From Bacteroidia bacterium (GTDB lineage: Bacteria; Bacteroidota; Bacteroidia; J057), in the NCBI GenBank assembly GCA_033391075.1, contig JAWPMV010000001.1, positions 2,294,001-2,358,000 of the forward strand: DNA of 64,000 nt, read 5' to 3'. Below, in pieces: positions 25,118 through 34,199 of the stretch. Both the position numbers and the translations under genes were made by a program. Numbering within the stretch: position 1 is the first letter of the stretch; every line of letters starts with the position of its first letter. Under the pieces are notes generated by a model that was not told the DNA's origin, made no database searches, and saw only the letters and a list, made by a program, of their open reading frames with translations.

Positions 25118-26530
25118 ATGAACATACAGCCACTTGATACGCATATTCAATGGGGCTTTTATTCCTCCCTTGCGCCGAAGCGGCAGGGGGGGATGTTCCC
25201 TTTTATTCTGAAATTACCTCTGCTCTTTATCCTGATATTCTTCTCCTGCACTAGCGAAGAACCGGTTATGCAGGATCATAGCAAGACCTATTACAATGGA
25301 GATATGGGCCTGGTTTCTGAAAACGGGGTCATGCTCTTTGTTCCTTCGGGTACCTTGATGAAAGGAAAAAGTGTTCATGAAGGGCCTTTGTGGGTGGATG
25401 TTGCTGAATATGAAAAACTCAAATCCACCTTTGCCCCAGACGATGATCAGTTAATTCAGGCCATACAAAATCCGCGAGACCTTTTTGTGCTACGTTCCCA
25501 GAAGGATTCTTTAATCTCGGATTTACACATATCAAATGGCAAGGAAATATTACTTTTTTTGCCCTATCATGGAAAAAGAGGGGATGAATATGAATTGATG
25601 ACTTCACCCAAAGAGTGGATTGATGATCTCTTTCCGGAAGGCTTCATGGGTTCTGAACATCATTTGAGTGGTTTTAGCATTACGGATCATTCAGAATCCA
25701 ATCTGGAGCGATTGATTTACCATGCCACAGACAAAGACGAAAAAAGAGCTGCTCGAACTTTTCTTGAGAAAGAAAAAAGTTTCAAGGAATTGCAAAACTT
25801 CTTAAGTGCCAATTGGACGCTTGCTCAGCGACGATTTAAGGCCAGCCAGGAAGATTATCAGGACGAAGGAGATGTCCCCAGAGATGTAGGTTATTATGTG
25901 CTCTCCATGAACTATCTCCGAGATCCACCTGCTGATTCTACCCTGATCTATGCCTTTCGTGATCATTTGGGAGAAGAGGCTTTTGTGATGATGGACTGGA
26001 CAGGAAGTATGTATGCCTTTCGGGCGGAATTGACGGAATTCCTTAAGCACAATACAGAAGAAAAAAAGCTGAAATACCTGACTTTTTTCAATGACCGCTA
26101 CTGTGACTTTCCCCGAGAGCCGGGCAATTTTGAAGGAGTCTTCACCCATGAGGATTCTTTCCCTACTAATTCAGAAGCCAGTCAACTCATGCATCTGTGC
26201 GAAACCACCGGAAGTGGAGGAGGGGAGCTGGAAGAAAATGATCTGGAGGCTATTCTTACTTCGATGGAACGTGTGAAAGCGAATCAATACAAGGAAATTG
26301 CATTGGTCATCGACAATAATGCACCTCCCAAAGACATGGTCCTATTACCCCGTATCAAACTCCCTAAAGGCATGATATTCAATATGTTTGTCTGTCGGGC
26401 GAACTCGATTGATGAAGTACATCCTTCGTACATGGATGTGGCGAGAAAGTTTGGAGGGAATATAATTGTAGTGAGTACAGAAGGTATTGTGAAGAAGTCG
26501 ATTTTTGAAATCGATTCAGAAGGGATTTAG
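25118..26530 (+). CDS. vWA-domain lipoprotein with intact MIDAS
   Basis: A 470-residue product starting 3 nt after the previous stop. Met26 (25193) begins a standard lipoprotein signal (MFPFILKLPL, lipobox IFFSC), so translation may really start there; the first 25 codons contain a GC-rich palindrome. An N-terminal domain (about 55-270) shows beta-rich sequence with VMLFVPSGTL. The C-terminal vWA domain has the canonical DxTGS metal site (VMMDWTGSMYAF, about residue 290), strand 2 LKYLTFFNDRYC and strand 4 KEIALVIDNN, ending with FGGNIIVVS. Last gene of the sigma/vWA operon, convergent to the permease gene. Confidence 0.83.
   Translation: MNIQPLDTHIQWGFYSSLAPKRQGGMFPFILKLPLLFILIFFSCTSEEPVMQDHSKTYYNGDMGLVSENGVMLFVPSGTLMKGKSVHEGPLWVDVAEYEKLKSTFAPDDDQLIQAIQNPRDLFVLRSQKDSLISDLHISNGKEILLFLPYHGKRGDEYELMTSPKEWIDDLFPEGFMGSEHHLSGFSITDHSESNLERLIYHATDKDEKRAARTFLEKEKSFKELQNFLSANWTLAQRRFKASQEDYQDEGDVPRDVGYYVLSMNYLRDPPADSTLIYAFRDHLGEEAFVMMDWTGSMYAFRAELTEFLKHNTEEKKLKYLTFFNDRYCDFPREPGNFEGVFTHEDSFPTNSEASQLMHLCETTGSGGGELEENDLEAILTSMERVKANQYKEIALVIDNNAPPKDMVLLPRIKLPKGMIFNMFVCRANSIDEVHPSYMDVARKFGGNIIVVSTEGIVKKSIFEIDSEGI
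25163..25193. repeat. GC-rich palindromic element in the 5' part of the vWA lipoprotein gene
   Basis: TCCTCCCTTGC and GCAGGGGGGGA form an imperfect 11-bp stem around GCCGAAGCG. It ends at the second possible start codon (ATG 25193). It looks like a small dispersed palindrome inserted at the start of the gene. Confidence 0.5.
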
Positions 26531-26568
26531 AGAGATTGGTGTTTAAGTAAAAGAAAGTGCCATGTTTT

Positions 26569-29016
26569 TTACTCCCGTAAAATCTCAGCAGGATTTCGAG
26601 TATTATTGAGGAAAATCTGCATCCCTACAGTAGCAAGTACCAAACTTATCAATCCCAATATGGAAAACAGGAATGCCCAAACGGAAATATCCGTATGGTA
26701 TGCAAAATTCTCTAACCAGTTTTTTAGTCCCCAATAACTGAAAGGAATTGCAAGCATACTTCCCAATCCCAAGATCAGCACATATTCTTTTCCAATAAGG
26801 AGGAGCAAATCGACAAAACCAGCCCCTGTTATCTTTCTGATCGCAATTTCCTTCATTCGGCTTTGCAAAGAGTAAGCTACCAGACTAAAAAGTCCCAGGA
26901 AGGCAATGATGATGGCTATCAAACTTAAATAAATCAGCAGGCGTAATTGCACACGTTCCTGTTTATAAAGCTTATTATAAAGCTCATCTACAAATTGATA
27001 TTCAAAAGGATAAGTGGGAAATAGCTCATTCCAGTTTGATTGAATGCCTGCAAGGGTTTTGGAGACATCTTTCGTTTCCAATTTCAGTAAAAAGGTCCGT
27101 AACCAGATAGGCTCCACTACCATGATAGTCGGATCAACTTTATTTTTCAGGCTTTCCTGGTGGACATTTTCTACGATTCCGGTAATAGGACCTTCTTTTA
27201 GGTTAAAGCCTCCGATAGACCAGGAAATCTGTTGACCGATTGCTTCTTGAGGATCTTGCCAGCCCAACTGGTTCATGGCTTCTTCATTTATCAAATAGTT
27301 TCTCTCCTGACTCGCAAAGTATTGGGCTGGGCTGAACTCTTCGCTGAATTCTGGAGGCCCTGTAAATATAAAATTACCTGAGCGATCCTCTCCGGCCAGA
27401 AGCTTTATGCCCATTGTCTCAAAAAAATCCGGGCTGATCACCTGCATATCCAGCATGGGAGCTTTTTGAGGATCCTGATTCCCTCCCACGACCAGAGTAG
27501 GGCCTACGTCTCGAATTTCTCGGGAGGGAACTTCCATGCACGCACTAACAGATTTTACTCCTTTTATTTTTTTTGCTTGCTCCCGGAATAACGGGTACTT
27601 ATCTGTGACTGGATTTGGGACGGCAGGAATGGCTAGCACTTGTTCTGTCTGCATCCCCAATTGCTTATTGTGTAGAAAGCTGACCTGATTATTGGCAATC
27701 CAGGTGCTAATGAGCAGCAAAGTCGTAGAGGCAAATTGGATACCGACCAGAAATCTTTTGAAACGGTAAGCAGCTTTGGTTTGGCCAAATTTGATATTTT
27801 GACTTGCCCGGAACATGCTTCCCGAATTTGAGTAAGCCAAGACGAATGCAGGGTAAATACCCGCCAATAAACCGCCCATGAAAGCCAATCCCAATAAACT
27901 TGCTCCTAAAAACCATGGATTGATAAGTACCGGAATTTCAACTAGGTCGAGGAAGAAAGGCATTACTATCGCACTCAAGCCTATGGTTATGATAGCAGCC
28001 AGTAAATTGTAAATGACTGATTCCGCAATAGCGAATAGAATTAAGTTTTTGCGACTTGCACCCAAGACCAATCTTAGTCCAACCTCTTTGCCGCGACTCA
28101 TGGCCAGGGCACTACTTAGGTTGAGGTAGTTAATGAGGGCAATCAGCAAAATAAAAATCCCTACAAAGAGAAAAACCCGAACATAGAGTTTGTCTCCATT
28201 GGGCTTCAATTCCCGGGCAAGATTCGAATTCAGGTGTATATCTTCCAATGCCTGGAATACGATCTCTGTTCGCCCATTTGTATCATCCTGATTATGTCGG
28301 GAGAAAAAGTCCTCCATTTTACCTTCCACCTGATGAATGTCGGTGCCTTCTTCAAGCAGGATATACACATAGGCCCACCATCTTCTATCCTCTGGACTTT
28401 GGAAAGAGAGGAGGATATCAATTGGCATATGGGTATTATTCGGCAAGTCTTGCATGACTCCTGTAACCGTATAAAGCTCCTCTTCGGTCGTATAATCTCC
28501 CACTACATATAATTCTTTGCCAATCGGGTTTTCCTCCCCGAAATATTTACGGGCTATGCTTTCTGTGAGAACAACAGAGCTGGGAGCTTTCAGGGCCTCT
28601 GAGGGTTTGCCGTATATGAGCTTGAAATCAAATACTTCGAATACTTCGGCATCCGTAACAAAGGTATTTGGTGCACGAAATTTATTCTGATTTATCCGTA
28701 TGTAGCGACGCTGGTGGTTTTGAAAGCGAATGAGATGCTTGACCTCAGGCATATCAGTGGGAAGCTCATTGATAATATCCAGATAGGTCCTTGCCCAGTG
28801 AGATTCGAAGCCGCCATTTGCATAATAGTGATGGCTGGCTCTATAAATTCGCTTTGATTGTGAGTGAAAGCTTTCAAAAGATGTCTCATGAATCAGGAAG
28901 GCTCCTATCAGTAAACAAGAGGTATACCCGATGCTTAATCCCAATAGATTGAGGCTGGCGTATAGCTTGTTTTTGCGGTAATTACGAAAGACGACTTTGA
29001 AATAGTTGAGGAGCAT
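26569..29016 (-). CDS. ABC transporter permease, MacB/FtsX type
   Basis: An 815-residue inner-membrane permease with two MacB-type periplasmic domains and two FtsX blocks, so about eight transmembrane helices. The N terminus MLLNYFKVVFRNYRKNKLYASLNLLGLSIG is typical of Bacteroidota members; the ATG at 29016 opens it, and a TTG at 29064 is less likely. The first FtsX core carries GKEVGLRLVLGASRKNL and the second MKEIAIRKITGAG, the usual cytoplasmic coupling loops. Such permeases work with a MacB/LolD-like ATPase to move peptides or lipoproteins or to transmit force. No ATPase gene is adjacent. Confidence 0.9.
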   Translation of the reverse strand: MLLNYFKVVFRNYRKNKLYASLNLLGLSIGYTSCLLIGAFLIHETSFESFHSQSKRIYRASHHYYANGGFESHWARTYLDIINELPTDMPEVKHLIRFQNHQRRYIRINQNKFRAPNTFVTDAEVFEVFDFKLIYGKPSEALKAPSSVVLTESIARKYFGEENPIGKELYVVGDYTTEEELYTVTGVMQDLPNNTHMPIDILLSFQSPEDRRWWAYVYILLEEGTDIHQVEGKMEDFFSRHNQDDTNGRTEIVFQALEDIHLNSNLARELKPNGDKLYVRVFLFVGIFILLIALINYLNLSSALAMSRGKEVGLRLVLGASRKNLILFAIAESVIYNLLAAIITIGLSAIVMPFFLDLVEIPVLINPWFLGASLLGLAFMGGLLAGIYPAFVLAYSNSGSMFRASQNIKFGQTKAAYRFKRFLVGIQFASTTLLLISTWIANNQVSFLHNKQLGMQTEQVLAIPAVPNPVTDKYPLFREQAKKIKGVKSVSACMEVPSREIRDVGPTLVVGGNQDPQKAPMLDMQVISPDFFETMGIKLLAGEDRSGNFIFTGPPEFSEEFSPAQYFASQERNYLINEEAMNQLGWQDPQEAIGQQISWSIGGFNLKEGPITGIVENVHQESLKNKVDPTIMVVEPIWLRTFLLKLETKDVSKTLAGIQSNWNELFPTYPFEYQFVDELYNKLYKQERVQLRLLIYLSLIAIIIAFLGLFSLVAYSLQSRMKEIAIRKITGAGFVDLLLLIGKEYVLILGLGSMLAIPFSYWGLKNWLENFAYHTDISVWAFLFSILGLISLVLATVGMQIFLNNTRNPAEILRE

Positions 29017-29144
29017 GCGTAGATAACTTTTATATACATACAATTTACTCCCCAATCCGTTCAATTTTTCTGTGAATAATTACAGCTATCTATGCTTTAG
29101 CAGGAGTGAAGGGATTTTTAGGTACTATTTTTTATTTTAAGCAC

Positions 29145-30725
29145 ATGAAAAAACTATTGCTCTTTTTGATTTTGTGGGTCATTTTATCCTCATGTACTCA
29201 ACCCTCAGAAGTAGAATCGAAACCCAGACCCAATATCCTGTTCGCTATCGCTGACGATCAATCTTTTGGACATGCAGGTGCCTATGGTTGTAACTGGATT
29301 AAGACTCCGGCCTTTGATCGGGTCGCAAGAGAAGGCCTCCTTTTCAACAAAGCCTATACTCCCAATGCCAAATGCGCTCCTTCTCGTTCCTCTATTCTGA
29401 CAGGCAGAAACAGTTGGCAATTGGAAGAAGCCATGAATCACTGGCCCCTCTTTCCGGAGAAGTTTAAAACCGTAGCTGAAGCACTGGCTGATCAGGGATA
29501 CTGGGTAGGTAAAACCGGCAAGGGCTATGCACCGGGAATATCTCGGAGGAATGGAGAATGGAGAGAGTTATTGGTTAATAATTATTCGGATATAAAATTG
29601 ACTCCGCCTGCCAGTCATATTTCAGACAATGATTATAGTGCCAATTTCGAAGCTTTCCTCAAAGACAGAAAAGAACAGCAGCCCTTTTTCTTTTGGTATG
29701 GGTCAACGGAGCCTCATAGAAGGTATGAGTATGGAGTTGGATTGGCGAAAGGAAATAAAACCCTAAGCGAGGTAGAGGACATCCCTGACTTTTGGCCCGA
29801 TTCAGATACGGTGAGAACGGATATGCTGGATTATGCCTACGAAATTGAATACTTCGATTCTCATTTGGCAAAAATGCTGGACATGCTTGAAGAAGAGGGC
29901 GAACTGGAGAATACCCTCGTAGTAGTAACCTCAGATAATGGTATGCCATTCCCCCGAATCAAAGGACAGATATATGAATATGACAATCATTTACCCCTCG
30001 CTATTATGTGGGCGAAAGGATTGAAGGATGCAGGCAGAGAAATCAATGAGTATGTAAATTTTATAGATTTTGCACCAACATTTCTCGAATTGGCAGGGGT
30101 GAGCGAAGAGGCTTCAGGGATGGAGAAGATCAGGGGAAAGAGTTTAGTCCCTTATTTGTCTGGAGAATCAAGAGATCCCAATCATTCGGATTTTGTGATC
30201 TTGGGGAAAGAAAGGCATGATGTAGGCAGGCCCGATGATCAAGGCTATCCAGTGAGGGCAATTGTTAAGGATGGCTATGCATTAAGTGTGAACTTCGAAT
30301 CGGATCGATGGCCGGCAGGAGATCCAATTACCGGATACCTGAATTGTGATGGAAGTCCAACCAAAACACAAATACTCAATGAAAGAAGGCGAGAAGGGAA
30401 AAGTAATCTATGGGAATTAAACTTTGGGAAACGAGCGGAAATAGAATTGTATGATTTGGAAAATGATCCCTGGTGTGTAAAGAATCTGGCCAGCGAAAGT
30501 TCTCAAGAAGACAGGATTGAGTCCCTGAAAACATTGTTATTCTCAGAATTGGAAAAAGATGGGGATCCACGCATACTGGCTAAGTCAGCTTTAATCGATT
30601 CTTATAAATACATGGATAAAAATACCACGGATTTCTACAATCGATTTATGTCAGGAGAAAAAATGAAAGCTGGCTGGGTAAATCCTTCAGATTTCGAAGC
30701 TACAAATCTTGAAGAGGATGAATAA
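29145..30725 (+). CDS. Lipoprotein sulfatase (S1 family, heparan N-sulfatase-like)
   Basis: A 526-residue sulfatase. The ATG at 29145 opens a lipoprotein signal (lipobox ILSSC, Cys17). Metal-binding Asp37-Asp38 (AIADDQSFGHAG) and the formylglycine signature Cys77-Ala-Pro-Ser-Arg (NAKCAPSRSSILTG) are intact, as is the TSDNGMPFPRIKG segment near the C-terminal metal site. The arrangement resembles N-sulfoglucosamine sulfohydrolase-like members, so the target may be a sulfated amino sugar or other sulfated glycan. Divergent from the permease gene and unrelated in sequence detail to the sulfatase at 17129. Confidence 0.9.
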   Translation: MKKLLLFLILWVILSSCTQPSEVESKPRPNILFAIADDQSFGHAGAYGCNWIKTPAFDRVAREGLLFNKAYTPNAKCAPSRSSILTGRNSWQLEEAMNHWPLFPEKFKTVAEALADQGYWVGKTGKGYAPGISRRNGEWRELLVNNYSDIKLTPPASHISDNDYSANFEAFLKDRKEQQPFFFWYGSTEPHRRYEYGVGLAKGNKTLSEVEDIPDFWPDSDTVRTDMLDYAYEIEYFDSHLAKMLDMLEEEGELENTLVVVTSDNGMPFPRIKGQIYEYDNHLPLAIMWAKGLKDAGREINEYVNFIDFAPTFLELAGVSEEASGMEKIRGKSLVPYLSGESRDPNHSDFVILGKERHDVGRPDDQGYPVRAIVKDGYALSVNFESDRWPAGDPITGYLNCDGSPTKTQILNERRREGKSNLWELNFGKRAEIELYDLENDPWCVKNLASESSQEDRIESLKTLLFSELEKDGDPRILAKSALIDSYKYMDKNTTDFYNRFMSGEKMKAGWVNPSDFEATNLEEDE

Positions 30726-30735
30726 GTTTTGGCAG

Positions 30736-30785
30736 AAAACATCAGGAAAATTCAAAACATGATTTCTTTTCCTGATGTTTCCTTT
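30736..30785 (+). terminator. Hairpin terminator after the sulfatase gene
   Basis: A perfect 14-bp stem (AAACATCAGGAAAA / TTTTCCTGATGTTT) with a 16-nt loop starts 11 nt after the stop and is followed by a T-rich stretch. Confidence 0.75.
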
Positions 30786-30931
30786 ATAATTTATAATCCG
30801 AAAAAATGCGTCTTGGCCATCAAGATTCGGTCTTCGAGTCTGATAGGGCCAGACTGTAGAATTTTGACGGTTTCAGGGCAGCGATTTGCCGCCAAAAAGC
30901 TGCAAAAGAAAATATAAACCAATTAAGCCTA

Positions 30932-32749
30932 ATGTTTAAGCTACACCCTCTCAGAATCATTATCCTTCTGATTCTCCCCCTAATTTTTTATTCATGTGGT
31001 CAAAAAGGCTATGTAGATGAGCCCGAGGATTTCGAAATCCCGGTAGATCTATTGGTCAGTAATTTTGGACTGTATGATCATACCGGTGATTTTCACAACC
31101 TCTACTATCATTCAGATGCTGCAGCTATTGTTATCATGATTCAGGGAAATTCCTGTCCTATCGTGAGAAATGCAATTACAGATTACAAAGCTGTCAGAGA
31201 TCAATTTGCCGATCAGAATGTACTTTTCTATATGCTGAACTCCAATATTCAGGATAATAGAAATAGCATTGCGGTTGAGGCCGCAGACTTTGGAATAGAT
31301 ATACCCATATTGGTAGATGAAACACAATTGGTAGGAGAAAGCCTGGGACTCTTCCGTACGGCAGAGGTGTTGGTCATCAATCCTAAAAATTGGAAGTTGG
31401 CTTATCGCGGGCCTGTCAATGACCGTATTGGTTATGAAAGCCAGAGAAATGAAGCCAGTAATAATTACCTGACGACAGCTATCGAAGCTACGATCAAAGG
31501 TGAAGAATTGCCTGAAAAAATGATCAAAGGAATGGGCTGTCTCGTCAATTTCCCCAACAGAAATAAAAGAGAACATTCAGAAATTTCTTATGAGCAGGAC
31601 ATCGCTCCTCTGTTGATAGAAAACTGTACCAAATGCCATGTGGAAGGCGGTATTGCTCCCTGGGCCATGACAAGTTATGAAATGGTCCGAGGATGGTCTC
31701 CCATGATCAGAGAAGTGCTACGTGTACGCCGTATGCCTCCCTGGCAGGCCGACCCACATTATGGCCAATTTGCCAATGATCTCTCTTTGACAAATGAAGA
31801 AATTCAAACCCTGGTACACTGGGTTGAAGCAGGTGCCAAAAAAGGAGAAGGAGAATCTGATCCTTTGAAAGGAGTAGAACAAAACCCTCCTGAGTGGTCC
31901 ATGGGTGAGCCTGACCTGGTATTTCAATTGGATCCTGAGGTTATTCCTGCTACCGGAGTATTGGACTACCGCTATCAGGAATTCGAGATCTCATCAGATA
32001 AAGATCTTTGGGCAAAAGCAGTACAGATCATTCCCGGAAATACCTCTGTTTTACACCACGTTTTGGTAAGTATAACTTATCCCGATGGTTTCAAAGCACC
32101 TATGGAAGTGAGAAGTCGCTGGCTGGATGGTCTTTTTGCTTCCTGGGCGCCAGGTGGCGAGGCTGAGGTCTTTCCTGAAGGAACAGGAAGAGTTATCCCT
32201 AAAGGTTCCAAAATTCTCTTCCAATTGCACTATACGACTTCGGGTAAAGAAGAAACAGATGCACCTAAATTGGGCATTTATACCCAGGATCATGCACCTG
32301 AAAAAGAATACATGATCGTAGGACCTTTCAATACCCGCATCCAGATTCCTCCCTATGAAGGAGATTATCGGGCTGCTGCCAAACAAGTCTTTGAAAAGGA
32401 CCTTACCCTCTATGGAATGGCTCCTCATATGCATTTCCGCGGAAAGAGTATGAAGTACACAGCCAAATATCCGGATGGTACAACTGAGGTGCTGTTAAAT
32501 GTTCCGAACTACAATTTCAACTGGCAGCGCTATTATCAGTTGGATGAACCCAAATATATGCCTGCTGGATCCGAAATCATTGTTGAGGCTGTTTATGATA
32601 ATTCGAAGTTAAACACCTTCAATCCTCATCCTGACCAGACGGTTACCTGGGGAGAGCAATCCTTTGATGAAATGCTGATTGGTTATATGAGTTTCCACTA
32701 TGGAAAGGCAGTCGACGCTGGTGCTGGTGATGCGATTGCGAGTAAGTAG
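30932..32749 (+). CDS. Lipoprotein with redoxin, cytochrome c and copper monooxygenase-like domains
   Basis: A 605-residue lipoprotein (lipobox IFYSC, Cys22). Domain 1 (about 40-200) is thioredoxin/AhpC-like with a single Cys (GNSCPIVRNA). Domain 2 (about 222-300) has one haem c site, Cys232-x2-Cys235-His236 (CTKCHVEGG). Domain 3 (about 320-595) resembles copper type II, ascorbate-dependent monooxygenases, with possible copper ligands His375-His376, His433 and His499-x-His501 (APHMHFRG). It probably carries out a periplasmic or surface redox reaction with electrons passing through the haem. The substrate is unknown. A clear terminator follows. Confidence 0.87.
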   Translation: MFKLHPLRIIILLILPLIFYSCGQKGYVDEPEDFEIPVDLLVSNFGLYDHTGDFHNLYYHSDAAAIVIMIQGNSCPIVRNAITDYKAVRDQFADQNVLFYMLNSNIQDNRNSIAVEAADFGIDIPILVDETQLVGESLGLFRTAEVLVINPKNWKLAYRGPVNDRIGYESQRNEASNNYLTTAIEATIKGEELPEKMIKGMGCLVNFPNRNKREHSEISYEQDIAPLLIENCTKCHVEGGIAPWAMTSYEMVRGWSPMIREVLRVRRMPPWQADPHYGQFANDLSLTNEEIQTLVHWVEAGAKKGEGESDPLKGVEQNPPEWSMGEPDLVFQLDPEVIPATGVLDYRYQEFEISSDKDLWAKAVQIIPGNTSVLHHVLVSITYPDGFKAPMEVRSRWLDGLFASWAPGGEAEVFPEGTGRVIPKGSKILFQLHYTTSGKEETDAPKLGIYTQDHAPEKEYMIVGPFNTRIQIPPYEGDYRAAAKQVFEKDLTLYGMAPHMHFRGKSMKYTAKYPDGTTEVLLNVPNYNFNWQRYYQLDEPKYMPAGSEIIVEAVYDNSKLNTFNPHPDQTVTWGEQSFDEMLIGYMSFHYGKAVDAGAGDAIASK

Positions 32750-32776
32750 GAGAGAAGGAAAAATACCTTAAAATAT

Positions 32777-32821
32777 AAAAGGGATCATCCAGACATAAAA
32801 CTGGATGATCCTTTTGTTTTT
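32777..32821 (+). terminator. Strong rho-independent terminator
   Basis: AAAAGGGATCATCCAG pairs with CTGGATGATCCTTTT across an 8-nt loop and runs into TTTTGTTTTT, 28 nt after the stop of the composite redox gene. Confidence 0.9.
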
Positions 32822-33034
32822 ATACTAGCTAGCTGGCAGTTAGCAAGTGATTTTAATCTCAATTACCCTCATTACTCTCTTTTCAATTGATTCTGTTGTT
32901 CTGTGTCTCAGCATCACTAGCTTAGGTGGCAGATTCAAATAAATTCTGATCTATTCATGTACTAGCCAGAAATTTTGTGCAAATCCAGACAGGCAGAGAA
33001 AGAGAGGATAGCTTCGTAATTATGAATTTTCGAT

Positions 33035-33877
33035 TCAAATAGAATGCTCTGCCCGATAGGAGGAAGGGGAGCTCTTGAGTTTCTTTTTAAAGAGTCGGGC
33101 AAAATATAAAGGATCCTGAAAACCGACTTCATAGGCGATCTCGCCAATAGGTAAATCGGTAAGCACCAATAATTCTTTTGCCTTTTCAAGTTTTTTCCCT
33201 GTGATATAGTTATTGGGACTGTCGGAGTATTCCTTTTTGAATTCCCGCTTGAAGGAGGATAAACTCAGGTTGCAGAGTTTTGCCAACTGCTCCAATTTCA
33301 AATTGGAATACAGATGCAATTCAATGACTTTTTTTAATTGAACCTTTCTACTAGAGTATAAATCAGAAACCAGTTCTAAAATAGAATCTATATTTTTCGA
33401 TTGGACGAGTAAAAGGATCAATTCTTTGATCTTTAGCTCTAAAAGATCATTATTTACCAGAGCCGGATTTTGGAAATAAAACTCAAGGGAATCTATAAAC
33501 TTTGCAATAACATCGCTAGAGGCTACCACCTGACTTGCTTTGTTCTCACTCTGCTTTTCAATAATGGTTGGTAATTCTTCCAGGTAAAGTTTTTTGAGTA
33601 TCTCCGGATATAAATGAAAGATGATTACCTCTACTTGTTCATTTTCTTTCTCCTTCAATAAATCGAGGAAGTGAATCCCGCATTTAAGTAAAATCGCTTC
33701 CTGACTTTTTACCTGAACCTTATTTTCGGGGGAAAGCAATTGTGGGCCTTTCTCTTTAAAGTATATGAAGCATCCACTATTCTCGAAAACAGTTTCGTAC
33801 AGCATAGGCGGGGCAATGTTCATTCGCTCTATGAGAACTCTGCCCTGGTAGCTAAAACTTGATTGATCTATAATCAT
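33035..33877 (-). CDS. AraC family transcriptional regulator
   Basis: A 280-residue regulator with an N-terminal ligand/dimerisation domain (cupin-like, about 1-150) and a C-terminal pair of helix-turn-helix motifs (about 185-278: LEQLAKLCNLSLSSFKREFK and IGEIAYEVGFQDPLYFARLFKK). The second motif has the conserved GF-D--YF-R-FKK pattern. It is divergent from the unknown lipoprotein gene at 34200, a plausible target. Inducer is unknown. Confidence 0.9.
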   Translation of the reverse strand: MIIDQSSFSYQGRVLIERMNIAPPMLYETVFENSGCFIYFKEKGPQLLSPENKVQVKSQEAILLKCGIHFLDLLKEKENEQVEVIIFHLYPEILKKLYLEELPTIIEKQSENKASQVVASSDVIAKFIDSLEFYFQNPALVNNDLLELKIKELILLLVQSKNIDSILELVSDLYSSRKVQLKKVIELHLYSNLKLEQLAKLCNLSLSSFKREFKKEYSDSPNNYITGKKLEKAKELLVLTDLPIGEIAYEVGFQDPLYFARLFKKKLKSSPSSYRAEHSI

Positions 33878-34199
33878 AAGGAGCTAAAATAAGTCCTATC
33901 GGATGTTTTTTTATCGGCAAAAGGCCCGGATTTATCCTAAATAATAAGAACTCTCAAAGCTAAGTTAATTTATAGGTCCTTATAAGGATAATCAGTTCAA
34001 GATGATGGATTTTGGGCTCGCATCACTTATTGGATAGTTGTTTGCCGGATAAACCTAAATAGATGATTCAGGATGGAAATATTAGACTTTACTGCGACTT
34101 TAAGAGGACATTTTTAGGACTATCAGAGCTAATGATTGGATGCTTTTTGCTTATTCTGTATTTTATCTAAGCGTATCATTCTTCTTAGGAAAGCACATA
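33878..34199. promoter_or_regulatory. Divergent promoter region with 12-bp palindrome
   Basis: This 322-bp gap between the AraC gene (-) and a lipoprotein gene (+) contains no gene. A perfect palindrome TCCTTATAAGGA lies at 33977-33988. No other clear structure was seen. Confidence 0.4.

Noticed and set aside
30729-30917. 62-codon frame between sulfatase and redox gene
   Set aside because: It runs through the terminator hairpin of the sulfatase gene and has no protein-like features.
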